Shown here: piece after piece, positions 23,759 to 32,643 of the stretch
Position numbering within the stretch: the first letter of the stretch is position 1
Layout of the letters: every line of letters starts with the position of its first letter
From: SIG78 sp036677805
GTDB taxonomy: Bacteria; Verrucomicrobiota; Lentisphaeria; Victivallales; Victivallaceae
Reading direction: 5' to 3'
Assembly (NCBI GenBank): GCA_036677805.1
Contig: JAVBVS010000024.1
Location: forward strand, 62,001 to 126,000
Length of the DNA: 64,000 nucleotides
The notes under the pieces: model-generated
Told to the model about the DNA's origin: nothing
What the model saw: only the letters and a program-made list of their open reading frames with translations
Databases searched by the model: none
Position numbers and translations under genes: made by a program

Positions 23759-26440
23759 ATGAATTTCATCATGAGCATGACCGCTGAAATGCCGAAGGCT
23801 TACGAGTCTGCGGATATTGAAAATTTCTGGTACGACTTCTGGGAAAAGAATCGTCTTTTTCACGCCGATCCGAATTCGCGCAAGCCGGCCTATTCGGTGG
23901 TGATCCCGCCGCCCAACATCACCGGCATCCTGACTCTCGGGCATGTACTCAACAACACGCTTCAGGACATTCTGGTCCGCAACCACCGCATGCGCGGCTA
24001 CGAAGTCTGCTGGTTTCCCGGCACCGACCATGCCGGGATCGCCACCGAGGCCCGGGTCGAAAAGCACCTCCGCCAGCATGAGAACACCGGCCGCGACGAG
24101 CTTGGCCGCGACGAATTCATCCGGCGCGTCCGGGCCTGGCGCGAACAGTACGGCCGGACCATCATCCGGCAGTTGCGCAAGCTCGGCAGCTCCTGCGACT
24201 GGGAGCGCGAGCGCTTCACCATGGACGACGGCCTCTCCGCCGCGGTCCAGAAGGTTTTCATCGAGCTTTACCGCAAGGGCTATATCTACCGCGGCGCGCG
24301 CATGATCAACTGGTGTCCGAAGGCGCAGACCGCGCTCTCCGACGAAGAAGTGATCTACCGCGAGGTCGACGGCAAGTTTTACCACTTCCGCTATCCGCTG
24401 GCCGACGGCTCCGGCTTTCTCGAAATTGCGACCACCCGTCCGGAAACCATGTTCGGCGATACCGCGGTGGCGGTCAATCCCGCCGACGAACGCTATCGGA
24501 AGCTGATCGGCAGGATGGTCCGGCTGCCGCTGACCGACCGTGAAATTCCGATCATCGGCGATGAGCATGCCGATCCGGCCAAGGGCACGGGCTGCGTCAA
24601 GATCACGCCGGCCCACGATCCGAACGACTTCGCCGTGGGGCAGCGTCACGGGCTCGAGTGCGTGATGATCATGAACAAGGATGCGAGCCTCAATGCCGCC
24701 GCCGGGCCGGAATTCGCCGGGCTCGACCGCTTCGCCGCGCGCGAAAAGTGCGTGAAGATGATGGAAGAGCAGGGGCTGCTGATCAAGATCGAGCCGATCC
24801 GCCACGCGGTCGGCTATTCCGAACGCGGCGACGTGCCGATCGAAACCTTCGTCAGCAGCCAGTGGTTCTGCCGGATGGCCGAACTGGCCCGGCCCGCGAT
24901 CGCCGCGGTCGAGTCCGGCAAGATCAAATTTCATCCCGAACGCTGGGCCAAGACCTACTTCCACTGGATGGAAAATATCCAGGACTGGTGCATCAGCCGC
25001 CAGATCTGGTGGGGCCACCGCATTCCGGCGTGGTACAACGACGCCACCGGCGAAATGCGTGTGAGCCTCGAACAGCCCCGGGAAAGCGGCGTCTGGCGTC
25101 AGGAAGAAGATGTGCTCGACACCTGGTTCAGCAGCTGGCTGTGGCCCTTTTCGGTGATGGGCTGGCCGGAAAAGACCCCGGAGCTGGCCAAATTCTACCC
25201 CACCAACGATCTGGTTACGGGGCCGGACATCATCTTCTTCTGGGTGGCGCGGATGATCATGGCCGGGTGCGAATTCACCGGCGAAATCCCGTTTTCCAAC
25301 GTCTACTTCACCAGCATCATCCGCGACGACCTCGGGCGCAAGCTGTCGAAGTCGCTGGGCAATTCGCCCGATCCGCTGGATGTGATCGCGCAGTACGGCG
25401 CCGACGCGCTGCGCTTCTCGATCACTTATATTGCGCCGGTGGGCATGGACATCCGCTACTCCAATGAAAAGTGCGAAATCGGCCGCAACTTCGCCAACAA
25501 GCTCTGGAACGCCTGCCGGTTCCGCCGGCTGCAGGGCGAGGTTTCGCCGGAATTCCGGGAATTGACCGCGGCGGACTGGAACTGCCTCACCCGCGACGAA
25601 CAGTGGATGCTCTCCCGGCTCGACGCGACCGTGCGCAGCGTGGATGAGGACTTGCGGGATTTCCGCTTCCACACTGCGGCGCACGATATTTACGAACTGG
25701 TCTGGAGCAATTTCTGCGACTGGTTCCTCGAAGCGGAAAAGGTTCAGCTTTACGCCGGAGACGAAGCCCGCCGCCATGCGCTGGCGGTGCTGGACTATGC
25801 GCTCTACCGCATTCTGTGTCTGCTGCACCCCTTCATGCCGTTCATCACCGAGGAGCTGGGGCACCGGATGGGCTTTGTGCCCGAGGAGCGTTCGATCATG
25901 TTCGAACCCTGGCCGGACAATGCGGTGCCGGAAGCGCGCCGCGAGGCGCTGGCGATCGTGGCGGCGCGGGTCGACGCCAAGTTCGAACTGGTGCGGGCGG
26001 GGCGCGCGTTGCGTTCCAATTACCAGATTGCCGACGGCAAGAAGGTCAATTTCCATATCAAGGCCGCGGACGACGCGACCTTCGCATTCCTGCAGGATGA
26101 GCAAGCGTCGCTTGCCAGTTTGTTGAATGCCGGCGAATTGGAGGTCGCCAAGACGGATTTCGACAGCGCCATGCACGGGGCCGCCCCGTCGCAGCTGGCG
26201 GCGGCGGGAGTCATTCGCCTGCCGCTGGCCGGGTTGATCGACATCCCCGAAGAACTTAAAAAACTTCGGAAGCAGCAGGGGGAACTTGAGGGGTGGATCA
26301 AAGGGTCTAAAGCCAAGTTGGGCAACGCCGGTTTTGTCGCCAAGGCGCCGGAGGCCGTGGTCAAGGCCGCCGAGGAGCATCTGGCGGAACTCGAAGGCAA
26401 GCTCGAACGGGTCCGGGATCTGATCCGTTCGCTGGAGTAG
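23759..26440 (+). CDS. valS: Valyl-tRNA synthetase
   Basis: This class I synthetase has 893 residues. The HIGH-type motif is PPPNITGILTLGH (about 50-62), followed by WFPGTDHAGIATE. The editing domain contains TTRPETMFGDTAVAV (about 226-240). The KMSKS-type motif is RKLSKSLGNSPDP (about 526). An anticodon-binding domain and a C-terminal coiled coil (about 825-893, KKLRKQQGELEGWIKGSKAK) complete the protein. Further in-frame ATGs at 23771 and 23777 are possible starts, and none has a strong Shine-Dalgarno. Confidence 0.97.
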   Translation: MNFIMSMTAEMPKAYESADIENFWYDFWEKNRLFHADPNSRKPAYSVVIPPPNITGILTLGHVLNNTLQDILVRNHRMRGYEVCWFPGTDHAGIATEARVEKHLRQHENTGRDELGRDEFIRRVRAWREQYGRTIIRQLRKLGSSCDWERERFTMDDGLSAAVQKVFIELYRKGYIYRGARMINWCPKAQTALSDEEVIYREVDGKFYHFRYPLADGSGFLEIATTRPETMFGDTAVAVNPADERYRKLIGRMVRLPLTDREIPIIGDEHADPAKGTGCVKITPAHDPNDFAVGQRHGLECVMIMNKDASLNAAAGPEFAGLDRFAAREKCVKMMEEQGLLIKIEPIRHAVGYSERGDVPIETFVSSQWFCRMAELARPAIAAVESGKIKFHPERWAKTYFHWMENIQDWCISRQIWWGHRIPAWYNDATGEMRVSLEQPRESGVWRQEEDVLDTWFSSWLWPFSVMGWPEKTPELAKFYPTNDLVTGPDIIFFWVARMIMAGCEFTGEIPFSNVYFTSIIRDDLGRKLSKSLGNSPDPLDVIAQYGADALRFSITYIAPVGMDIRYSNEKCEIGRNFANKLWNACRFRRLQGEVSPEFRELTAADWNCLTRDEQWMLSRLDATVRSVDEDLRDFRFHTAAHDIYELVWSNFCDWFLEAEKVQLYAGDEARRHALAVLDYALYRILCLLHPFMPFITEELGHRMGFVPEERSIMFEPWPDNAVPEARREALAIVAARVDAKFELVRAGRALRSNYQIADGKKVNFHIKAADDATFAFLQDEQASLASLLNAGELEVAKTDFDSAMHGAAPSQLAAAGVIRLPLAGLIDIPEELKKLRKQQGELEGWIKGSKAKLGNAGFVAKAPEAVVKAAEEHLAELEGKLERVRDLIRSLE

Positions 26441-26476
26441 TCGAATCATTACAATGCTATCAGGAGTTTGAAAAAC

Positions 26477-27352
26477 ATGAATATTCAGGGTGTTTACACC
26501 GCGCTGGTCACGCCGATGCGCAACGGCGAAGTCGATTTCAATACGTTGCGCGAACTGGTGGAGTTCCAGATCGCCGGCGGCGTCACCGGGCTGGTGCCGG
26601 TCGGGACGACCGGCGAGTCGCCGACCTTGACCTACGCCGAACACGCCAAGGTCATCCGGACCGTGATCGAAGCGGCCGGCCGCCGCTGTCAGGTCATTGC
26701 CGGAACCGGCGCCAACTGCACGCGGGAAGCGATCGAAATGACCCAGGAAGCCGCCAAGGCCGGAGCCGACGGCACCTTGCAGGTGACGCCGTACTACAAC
26801 AAGCCGACGCAGGAAGGCCTCTACCGGCATTTTTCGGAAGTGGCGGACAAGGGCGGGCTGCCGGTGTTTCTGTACAACATCCCGGGCCGTTCCGGGGTGC
26901 CGATCGCGGAGTCGACGGTGGCGCGGCTGGCTTCCAACAGCAACATCGTGGCGATCAAGGAAGCCGCCGGCAGCGTCGACCGGGTGTCGGCGATTCTCGA
27001 TCTCTGCGGCGATGCGCTCGCGGTGCTGAGCGGCGACGACTCGCTGACGCTGCCGATGATGGCGGTGGGCGCGAAGGGGATCGTGAGCGTGGCCAGCAAC
27101 ATCATCCCGGCGGAAATGAGCCGCATGGTGGGGGCGTTCCTTGCCGGCGATTTGAAGACGGCGCAGGCGCTGCACCGCAAGTATTACGGCTTGTTCCGCG
27201 ATCAGTTTATCGAAACCAATCCGATTCCGATCAAGGCGGCGCTGGCGATGAAGAAGATGATCGCTGAAGAATACCGTCTGCCGCTGTGCGAACTCGCCCC
27301 GGCCAGCCGTGAAAAGCTGGCGGCGACGCTGAAGCATTGCGGAATTCTGTAA
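26477..27352 (+). CDS. dapA: 4-hydroxy-tetrahydrodipicolinate synthase
   Basis: DapA condenses pyruvate and aspartate semialdehyde in lysine and diaminopimelate synthesis. The protein has 291 residues. Motifs are GVYTALVTPM (about 4-13), VGTTGESPTL (about 40-49, binding pyruvate), the Tyr region TPYYNKPTQEGLYRHF (about 103-118), YNIPGRSGVPI, and the Schiff-base lysine in NIVAIKEAAGS (about 158). The ATG at 26477 lies 10 bp after GGAG. An in-frame TTG at 26468 is less likely. It follows valS by 36 bp. Confidence 0.96.
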   Translation: MNIQGVYTALVTPMRNGEVDFNTLRELVEFQIAGGVTGLVPVGTTGESPTLTYAEHAKVIRTVIEAAGRRCQVIAGTGANCTREAIEMTQEAAKAGADGTLQVTPYYNKPTQEGLYRHFSEVADKGGLPVFLYNIPGRSGVPIAESTVARLASNSNIVAIKEAAGSVDRVSAILDLCGDALAVLSGDDSLTLPMMAVGAKGIVSVASNIIPAEMSRMVGAFLAGDLKTAQALHRKYYGLFRDQFIETNPIPIKAALAMKKMIAEEYRLPLCELAPASREKLAATLKHCGIL

Positions 27353-27373
27353 AAAGCGCGAAGCCGCATTGTC

Positions 27374-27411
27374 ATCCGGCCGACTTGATTCGAAGTCGGC
27401 CGGATTTTTTT
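27374..27411 (+). terminator. Intrinsic terminator after dapA
   Basis: ATCCGGCCGACTT and AAGTCGGCCGGAT form a perfect 13 bp stem around a short GATTCG loop, followed directly by a run of T. Confidence 0.92.
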
Positions 27412-27495
27412 ATGCGGATTGCAGCCGGTCGCGCAGTACGTCGGCACGGGTTGGCGGCCGACCCGCAGAGACCGGCCCGCGCCGCATGATGCAGA

Positions 27496-27530
27496 TCAAA
27501 AAAGGGCCTTCCGGTGTCGGTCGGCCCTCG
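27496..27530 (-). terminator. Intrinsic terminator after uxaC (minus strand)
   Basis: On the minus strand AGGGCCGACCG and CCGGAAGGCCCT form an imperfect stem around ACA, followed by TTTTTT. It lies 17 bp beyond the uxaC stop. Confidence 0.75.
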
Positions 27531-27546
27531 AGCAGGTGATGTGGGT

Positions 27547-28911
27547 TCAGATGCCGAAGAATTTGCGCGGCGCTTCGTAACTCAGTCTGACCGCGAGCTC
27601 TTCCAGCAGTTCATACGGGGCCTGGCCCAGTTCGGCCATCGTGCCGAGCACATCCGAAAGCACCCGGCGGAACATTTCATGGCGCGAACCGTAGCTCAGC
27701 AGTTTGCGCGAGTCCGAAACCATGCCGGCGCAATTGTTGAGCAGATCGACGCTGCCGAAATACTCCAGCTGGCGCTTCATGCCGATCGGATTGTCGCACT
27801 GCCACCACGGCGCGCCGATTTTGACCTTGCTGCCGAACGCCCGCGCCACGCTCGCCACCGTTGAGATATGAGTCGGGTCGAAGCAGTAAAGCACCGTCTT
27901 GAGCTTGCCGTCGAAGGCGTTCAGGAAATCGACCATGCCCGGCTGCTGGTCTTGGAAGAAATTGCCGCCGTCCACGCCCGAATCCGGTCCGAGTTGCTCG
28001 AAAATCGTCTTGCGGAAATTGCGCGTCGCGCCGAAATGAAGCTGGAAAACCCAATCCTTCTCCACGTCCAGTCCGGCCGTGAAGGCCATGATCGCACGCT
28101 GGTAATTGAGCACCTCGGCAATGCTTAGTTCTTTGCCGTCAAGCGCTTTGCGGAAGGTTTCACCGGCTGCCGCGATATCCGCGGTGGCGCCGGGGATGAT
28201 TTCGACGCCGTGGTCGCTCACCACGCAGTTGTTGGCTGCGAAGAAGTCGTGCGAATGGCGCAGCGCCAGAAAGAGGTCGTCAAGATGCGCCAGCTTGAGG
28301 CCGAAGCGTTTGCCGAGGCGCTCCATGTAGTCGCGCCAGGCGGCCTGCCGGATATTCATCGCCGCGTCGGGCCGCCAGGTCGGACGCACCAGCGTCGCAC
28401 CCCAGACGGCGTTGACTTCGCGGTGGTATTCCAGCGTGTCGCAGGGATCGTCGGTCGAGCACATGGCGACGACCTTGAGCTTCTTGAGCAGCGCCAGCGG
28501 CTTCATTTCCGGCCGGGCCAGCGCCGCGTTGACCGCGTCGAAGATCGCCGGACCGTTGGCCTCATTGAGCAGTTTGGGGATGCCGAGGGTGCGCAGATCG
28601 AGGTGGACCCATTCATAGACCGGGTTGCCGACCAGCTGCGGGAAGATTTTCGCCAGGGCGAGAAATTTTTCCCGCGGCGAACGATTGCCGGTGATGTACT
28701 CTTCGGCCACGCCGCAGCGGCGCATCACGCTCCAGACATAATGGTCGGTGGCGGCGAAGAGCTGCCAGGCGTCACGGTAGTTCAGATTTTCCGCCAGTTC
28801 TTTGACGTTGGCGTGATTGTGCGCATCGACTACCGGCAGGTCTTTGACCGCCTGGAAGATGTTCGCTCCCGAAGGATTGCTCAACAGATAATTCTCGTCC
28901 AAAAAAGCCAT
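27547..28911 (-). CDS. uxaC: Glucuronate isomerase
   Basis: UxaC interconverts D-glucuronate and D-fructuronate (or galacturonate and tagaturonate). The 454-residue protein shows VVDAHNHANVKELAEN (about 27-42, metal-binding histidines), WQLFAATDHYVWSVMRRCGV, STDDPCDTLEYH (about 160-171), and the late FDPTHISTVASVARAFGSKV and GMVSDSRKLLSYGSRHEMFR segments. The ATG at 28911 is preceded by GAGGAGAAC. No other uronate pathway gene is nearby. It follows a VOC protein gene by 20 bp. Confidence 0.93.
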   Translation of the reverse strand: MAFLDENYLLSNPSGANIFQAVKDLPVVDAHNHANVKELAENLNYRDAWQLFAATDHYVWSVMRRCGVAEEYITGNRSPREKFLALAKIFPQLVGNPVYEWVHLDLRTLGIPKLLNEANGPAIFDAVNAALARPEMKPLALLKKLKVVAMCSTDDPCDTLEYHREVNAVWGATLVRPTWRPDAAMNIRQAAWRDYMERLGKRFGLKLAHLDDLFLALRHSHDFFAANNCVVSDHGVEIIPGATADIAAAGETFRKALDGKELSIAEVLNYQRAIMAFTAGLDVEKDWVFQLHFGATRNFRKTIFEQLGPDSGVDGGNFFQDQQPGMVDFLNAFDGKLKTVLYCFDPTHISTVASVARAFGSKVKIGAPWWQCDNPIGMKRQLEYFGSVDLLNNCAGMVSDSRKLLSYGSRHEMFRRVLSDVLGTMAELGQAPYELLEELAVRLSYEAPRKFFGI

Positions 28912-28931
28912 GTTCTCCTCGCAAGTTACGG

Positions 28932-29291
28932 TCAACAGCATAGATAAAATACATTGCCTTCCGGGTCCTGCCCCCGGTAAAACGCTTCTCCCGGATGGAT
29001 TTTCACCTCCGCCGTAATGGCATAGCCCTGGCCTTCCAGATCGCGGCGGATGGCTTCCGCCGCCGGCGTCGCCAGGACCAGCGTAGTGGCCGACGCTTCG
29101 TGCTCCAGGTAAGGCGCCTCGGATTTTTCCAGAATCACCCGGCTGCCGCCCGGCGCGAGGAATTCCACCCAGAAGCCGCTGTCCACCAGCGGCTCGCCCA
29201 GACGCAGCAGATCGCGGTAGAAAATTCGCGCCTGATCCAGATTCTTCACCCGGAGCATGACTCCTGAAATCCCGGATGTCTTCGTGGTCAT
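28932..29291 (-). CDS. VOC (glyoxalase/bleomycin resistance-like) protein
   Basis: The product is a small protein of 119 residues with a VOC pattern: GVMLRVKNLDQARIFYRDLL (about 10-29), GFWVEFLAPGGSRVILEKSE, and the terminal FYRGQDPEGNVFYLCC. The typical metal-binding His/Glu set is not fully visible (E at VEF; the final E is part of DPEGN), so catalysis is uncertain. It ends 20 bp before uxaC and begins 3 bp after the TRIC-like gene. Confidence 0.8.
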   Translation of the reverse strand: MTTKTSGISGVMLRVKNLDQARIFYRDLLRLGEPLVDSGFWVEFLAPGGSRVILEKSEAPYLEHEASATTLVLATPAAEAIRRDLEGQGYAITAEVKIHPGEAFYRGQDPEGNVFYLCC

Positions 29292-29294
29292 GAC

Positions 29295-29921
29295 TTACTC
29301 ATCCTCCTGACTGGATGCCACCGGCAGCCGCAGTTTGAAGTGCATCGCCGCCAGCCTTACGCCGGTTACAAATGCAAACACGATCATGAAAATCATAAAT
29401 TGAGGCAGCCGACTGAACCCGTCGAGCGCATAGTACACGATGCCGCCCAGCAACGCCGCCGTGGCGTAGAAATCGCTGGTGAGCACCACCGGCACCGAGC
29501 GCGCCATGATGTCGCGGATCATGCCGCCGCCGACCGCGGTCAACACGCCGCTCAGGACCACTCCGATCGGATGCAGCTCGTAGGCGCAGCCCTTGGCCGC
29601 GCCGATGGCGGTGAACACGCCGAGGCCGATCGCGTCGCAGAAGGCGATCAACTGCCTGAGGTTGGAAAGCCAGCGGGCGACGAAGAAGACCAGCAGTCCG
29701 GCGCCGATGCAGGCGATCAGGTAGGTTTCGTTGGTCAATGCCGCCACCGGCACCGCTCCGATCAATACGTCGCGCAGCATCCCGCCTCCGACTCCGACGG
29801 TGCAGGCGAAGACGATCACGCCCAGCAGATCGAGCTTGTAGCGGACGCCGCACAAGGCTCCGGTCACCGCAAATACCACGGTGCCGAAGATATCGAACAT
29901 GTAAATGACCAGCTCCGACAT
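29295..29921 (-). CDS. TRIC/YicG-family (UPF0126) membrane protein
   Basis: The product has 208 residues with about seven hydrophobic helices and two UPF0126 repeats. The paired signatures are GTVVFAVTGALCGVRYKLDL, GVGGGMLRDVLIGAVP (about 43-58) and AVGGGMIRDIMARSVPVVL (about 130-148), with glycine-rich kinks in both. Bacterial TRIC homologues form trimeric cation channels, but YicG-type members may transport other small molecules such as glycine. The substrate is unknown. Confidence 0.87.
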   Translation of the reverse strand: MSELVIYMFDIFGTVVFAVTGALCGVRYKLDLLGVIVFACTVGVGGGMLRDVLIGAVPVAALTNETYLIACIGAGLLVFFVARWLSNLRQLIAFCDAIGLGVFTAIGAAKGCAYELHPIGVVLSGVLTAVGGGMIRDIMARSVPVVLTSDFYATAALLGGIVYYALDGFSRLPQFMIFMIVFAFVTGVRLAAMHFKLRLPVASSQEDE

Positions 29922-29942
29922 GCTGCAACATTTCCCGTCCGG

Positions 29943-30446
29943 CTACTTTTTCCGCTGCTTCAGGCGTTCGATATCCTGCCGGGTCATGTCCACCACCGCG
30001 CCGAAGCGTTTCTGGTTTTCCTCGTCGACGTCGATCAGAGTCTGATGGGCGTCAAGCACGGTTTCGGCCGCGGTTTCGAGATCCTTGGCCGCTTCCTGAT
30101 CCGGCTCCGGGTAGATGATTTCCCGATAGGGTGCGAATTCGCCTTCGGCGAAATGGAAGAGCTTTTCAACCCCGAGCCCCTTGAGCAGCTGCCGGTTGCT
30201 TCCGGCGTTGAACAGCCGCATGGCAAGTTTCAGCTTCATGCCTTTCAGCGCCAGCATGGACAGGACTCCCATGCAGGTGCTGTCCATGCTCACGCACGGC
30301 CCGAGATCAACGGTCAAATCCCGGATTTCCACGGGCAGGGAGTTTACAAAATCACGCAGCGGCACCACCGTTTCGAAATTGACCCGTCCGGCCAGCTGGA
30401 TGCCGCATTTTTCGTTGTCCCGACTGATGATCAAACTTCCCGACAT
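29943..30446 (-). CDS. STAS-domain protein with C-terminal extension
   Basis: The product has 167 residues. A STAS fold covers about 1-110, with the conserved DLGPCVSMDSTCMGVLSMLA segment (the D-S-T region around the usual phosphorylation serine) and LFNAGSNRQLLKGLGVEKLF. The last ~55 residues are charged and helical (EAAKDLETAAETVLDAHQTL). STAS proteins of this type act as anti-sigma factor antagonists, but no kinase or sigma partner lies next to it. Its target is unknown. Confidence 0.82.
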   Translation of the reverse strand: MSGSLIISRDNEKCGIQLAGRVNFETVVPLRDFVNSLPVEIRDLTVDLGPCVSMDSTCMGVLSMLALKGMKLKLAMRLFNAGSNRQLLKGLGVEKLFHFAEGEFAPYREIIYPEPDQEAAKDLETAAETVLDAHQTLIDVDEENQKRFGAVVDMTRQDIERLKQRKK

Positions 30447-30478
30447 GATTTTACCTTCCAGATTTTTCCGCGTTCGGA

Positions 30479-30904
30479 TTATCGCAACTCATCCCCGGCC
30501 GAACTCATGCTCAAGGCCGCGTGCAGAATGCCGCGCGGCCGCCGCAGCGCCAGATGCAGTTCGCGCACCGCCTCCGGCTTGCCCACCGCCATGATCATTT
30601 CCGCACACAGTTCATGGCTCAGATGGACATGCGTCGCCGCCAGAATCCGGACATGGGCGTCATGCTGAATCTCCGTCAGCCGGGCGCACAATTCGCGCTG
30701 ATGGTGATTGTAAAGCAGCGTGATCGTGCCCAGCACCTCGCTGCCGCTGGCTTCCCACGAGCGCGCCACCAGTTGTTCGCGGATCATGTCCCGGACGAAT
30801 TCCGAACGGTTGTCGTAGCCGGAACTGCGCACCATGGCGTCAAGTTTCTGGCTCAGCGACTCATCCAGCGCCAGACTCACCCGGGTGATAGAATTGTGTT
30901 CCAT
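30479..30904 (-). CDS. nikR: Nickel-responsive regulator NikR
   Basis: The product has 141 residues. The N-terminal ribbon-helix-helix (about 1-45: ITRVSLALDESLSQKLD, NRSEFVRDMIREQLV) is followed by the ACT-like Ni-binding domain: GTITLLYNHHQREL (about 60-73), HDAHVRILAATHVHLSHELC (about 82-101), which carries the HxHx5C Ni site. NikR represses nickel uptake genes. None are visible here. RBS CGGAGG lies 11 bp upstream of the start. Confidence 0.93.
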   Translation of the reverse strand: MEHNSITRVSLALDESLSQKLDAMVRSSGYDNRSEFVRDMIREQLVARSWEASGSEVLGTITLLYNHHQRELCARLTEIQHDAHVRILAATHVHLSHELCAEMIMAVGKPEAVRELHLALRRPRGILHAALSMSSAGDELR

Positions 30905-30947
30905 ATTTCAATATACCTCCGTTCCGATCATTTTGCAATGGTGCATG

Positions 30948-31826
30948 TCACATAAAAAACGGAACCTGTTCCAGCCGATAGTCGCGCGGATCTTCCGGCT
31001 CGAAAAAAACCTTCATCAGAAACAAGCCGCACGGCGGTGCGGTTTCCGGCGCCGCCGTGCGGTCGCGCGCCGCCAGGACCGCGGCCAGTTCGCGCGGCGT
31101 GAGTTTGTTGCGCCCGACCGCCTCGATGGCGCCGATCAGGGCGCGCACCATTTTATACAGAAAACCGTTGCCGATGAAGGTCACGCAGCGGTATTGCCCG
31201 AAATCCTGAATCCGGATCGAATAGATGGTGCGGACCGCGTCTTCGATATTCTTGCGCTCGGCCACGAAGCTCGAATAATCGTGGGTGCCGGTCAAGACGG
31301 CGCAGGCTTCCTCCATGGCCGCAAGATTCTGATCGGGATAAACCTGCCAGCTGTAGCGGCCCGCGAACGGCGTATCCAGACCGCGGTTGAAGACATAGGT
31401 GTAGGCTTTGCCGACGGCGTCGTAGCGGGTGTGAAAATCGAGCGGCGCCTCGCGCAGCGAGCGAATCCGGATCGCCGGCGGCAGCTGCCGGTTCAGCGCC
31501 CGCGCCAGCCGGTCCATCGGGATGATCGGGCGGCCCGGAGTCAGGAAGCTCGCGGCGAAGCCGATGGCGTGGACTCCGGCGTCGGTGCGGCTGGAGCCGA
31601 TCAGATGGATGGCGTGGCCGCCGAAAAGCTTGGTCAGCTTCTCTTGAAGCACCCCCTGGATCGAGGCGGCGTTGGGCTGGATTTGCCAGCCGCCGTATTC
31701 GCTGCCGTCGTAACTGATTTCGAGCAGCACCCGGCCGACCGGCTCGTAGCCGGTGGCCTCCAGCGTCCGTCCGGGACGCAATTCAAATTCGACAGGTTCG
31801 GCGGCGGTCGGTGCGGATTCGTTCAC
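30948..31826 (-). CDS. truA: tRNA pseudouridine synthase A
   Basis: TruA makes pseudouridine 38-40 in tRNA. The protein has about 292 residues. ISYDGSEYGGWQIQPNAASI (about 33-52), the catalytic Asp in SSRTDAGVHAIGFAASF (about 76-92), FHTRYDAVGKAYTYVF and GNGFLYKMVRALIGAI are present. An ATG start at 31868 would overlap the upstream gene by 38 bp and lacks a Shine-Dalgarno. I prefer the GTG at 31826, which follows CGGAG. Both starts keep the whole domain. Confidence 0.93.
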   Translation of the reverse strand: MNESAPTAAEPVEFELRPGRTLEATGYEPVGRVLLEISYDGSEYGGWQIQPNAASIQGVLQEKLTKLFGGHAIHLIGSSRTDAGVHAIGFAASFLTPGRPIIPMDRLARALNRQLPPAIRIRSLREAPLDFHTRYDAVGKAYTYVFNRGLDTPFAGRYSWQVYPDQNLAAMEEACAVLTGTHDYSSFVAERKNIEDAVRTIYSIRIQDFGQYRCVTFIGNGFLYKMVRALIGAIEAVGRNKLTPRELAAVLAARDRTAAPETAPPCGLFLMKVFFEPEDPRDYRLEQVPFFM

Positions 31827-31830
31827 GGTA

Positions 31831-32643
31831 TTAAAACTCCGGGGCGGGGTGTTGATGAACTTTGACATAAAGCTTGCGGGCGGTTCGCTCCACAGCCTGC
31901 CAGAATCGCGCGTCCTCCCGCAGGGTTCGGCGCAGATCCGTCCGGCGATAGAGCTTCATGAAACGGAAACAGTCACGGCGCGTCAGCGGCGCATCCATGC
32001 TGGAAAAGTAAAGCCCCGCCACATCCTTCACCCGGTAACGGAAAGGAATCCGCTTGCGGATCTGGGCCCGGTGGAGATCGATCAGGTAAAGCACCGGCTC
32101 CGCCGCGTCGGCGGTGACGCGGTCGAGCAGGAAATGACAGAGGTAGAAATCGCGGTGGTTCACGCCGTGATCGTGGAGCAGTTGCGCGCTGCGCGCCAGC
32201 CGGGCCAGAAACGCCTGCCGGGTGCGGAACGATGGCGGCGCTTTCATCCATTCCAGCGCCAGATCCTCCATCGAAATCGTATTGGTCAGCTCTTCCGTAA
32301 TCAGGAATGATTCCCGGCGCGCCGGGTTGCCGCCACGCTCGCCATAGGCGGCCGGAGTCATGGTCGGAACGCCGATCTGGTGCAGCAGCTGCAGTGCGGC
32401 GAACTCGTTGCCCGCGCCCAGTACCGGAAGTTTGCCCTGAAGCAGGTTCTTCAAAATTTCGCGCCAGCCGACGCCGAGATGGTGCTTCAGGAAAAATCCG
32501 CGGCCCTCGAGCTCGATGCGCAGCGTCCGGCGCGACTTGACCCGGCGGAAGAGTTCGCCGGTCAGCCGTTCCACCTCGGCAAACGGTTCCCTGTCCTGCC
32601 AGAGCCGCTGAAAAAAGGCGTCGAGATAAAGTTGTTCGGTCAT
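31831..32643 (-). CDS. Lipopolysaccharide core heptose kinase-like protein (WaaP/InaA family)
   Basis: The product has 270 residues with a kinase-like fold. RTLRIELEGRGFFLKHHLGV (about 38-57), LGAGNEFAALQLLHQIGVPT (about 74-93) and the catalytic loop GVNHRDFYLCHFLLD (about 158-172) then LYLIDLHRAQIRKRI (about 183-197) are the lipopolysaccharide kinase pattern (HRD and D of the DFG equivalent). The start overlaps the upstream glycosyltransferase stop as ATGA. It probably phosphorylates an inner-core sugar. This implies a lipopolysaccharide-bearing outer membrane. Confidence 0.88.
   Translation of the reverse strand: MTEQLYLDAFFQRLWQDREPFAEVERLTGELFRRVKSRRTLRIELEGRGFFLKHHLGVGWREILKNLLQGKLPVLGAGNEFAALQLLHQIGVPTMTPAAYGERGGNPARRESFLITEELTNTISMEDLALEWMKAPPSFRTRQAFLARLARSAQLLHDHGVNHRDFYLCHFLLDRVTADAAEPVLYLIDLHRAQIRKRIPFRYRVKDVAGLYFSSMDAPLTRRDCFRFMKLYRRTDLRRTLREDARFWQAVERTARKLYVKVHQHPAPEF

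Noticed and set aside
23717..27337. A 1206-codon minus-strand open frame across valS and dapA
   Set aside because: It spans two clearly identified genes on the other strand and translates to a biased, domain-free sequence, so it is a shadow frame.
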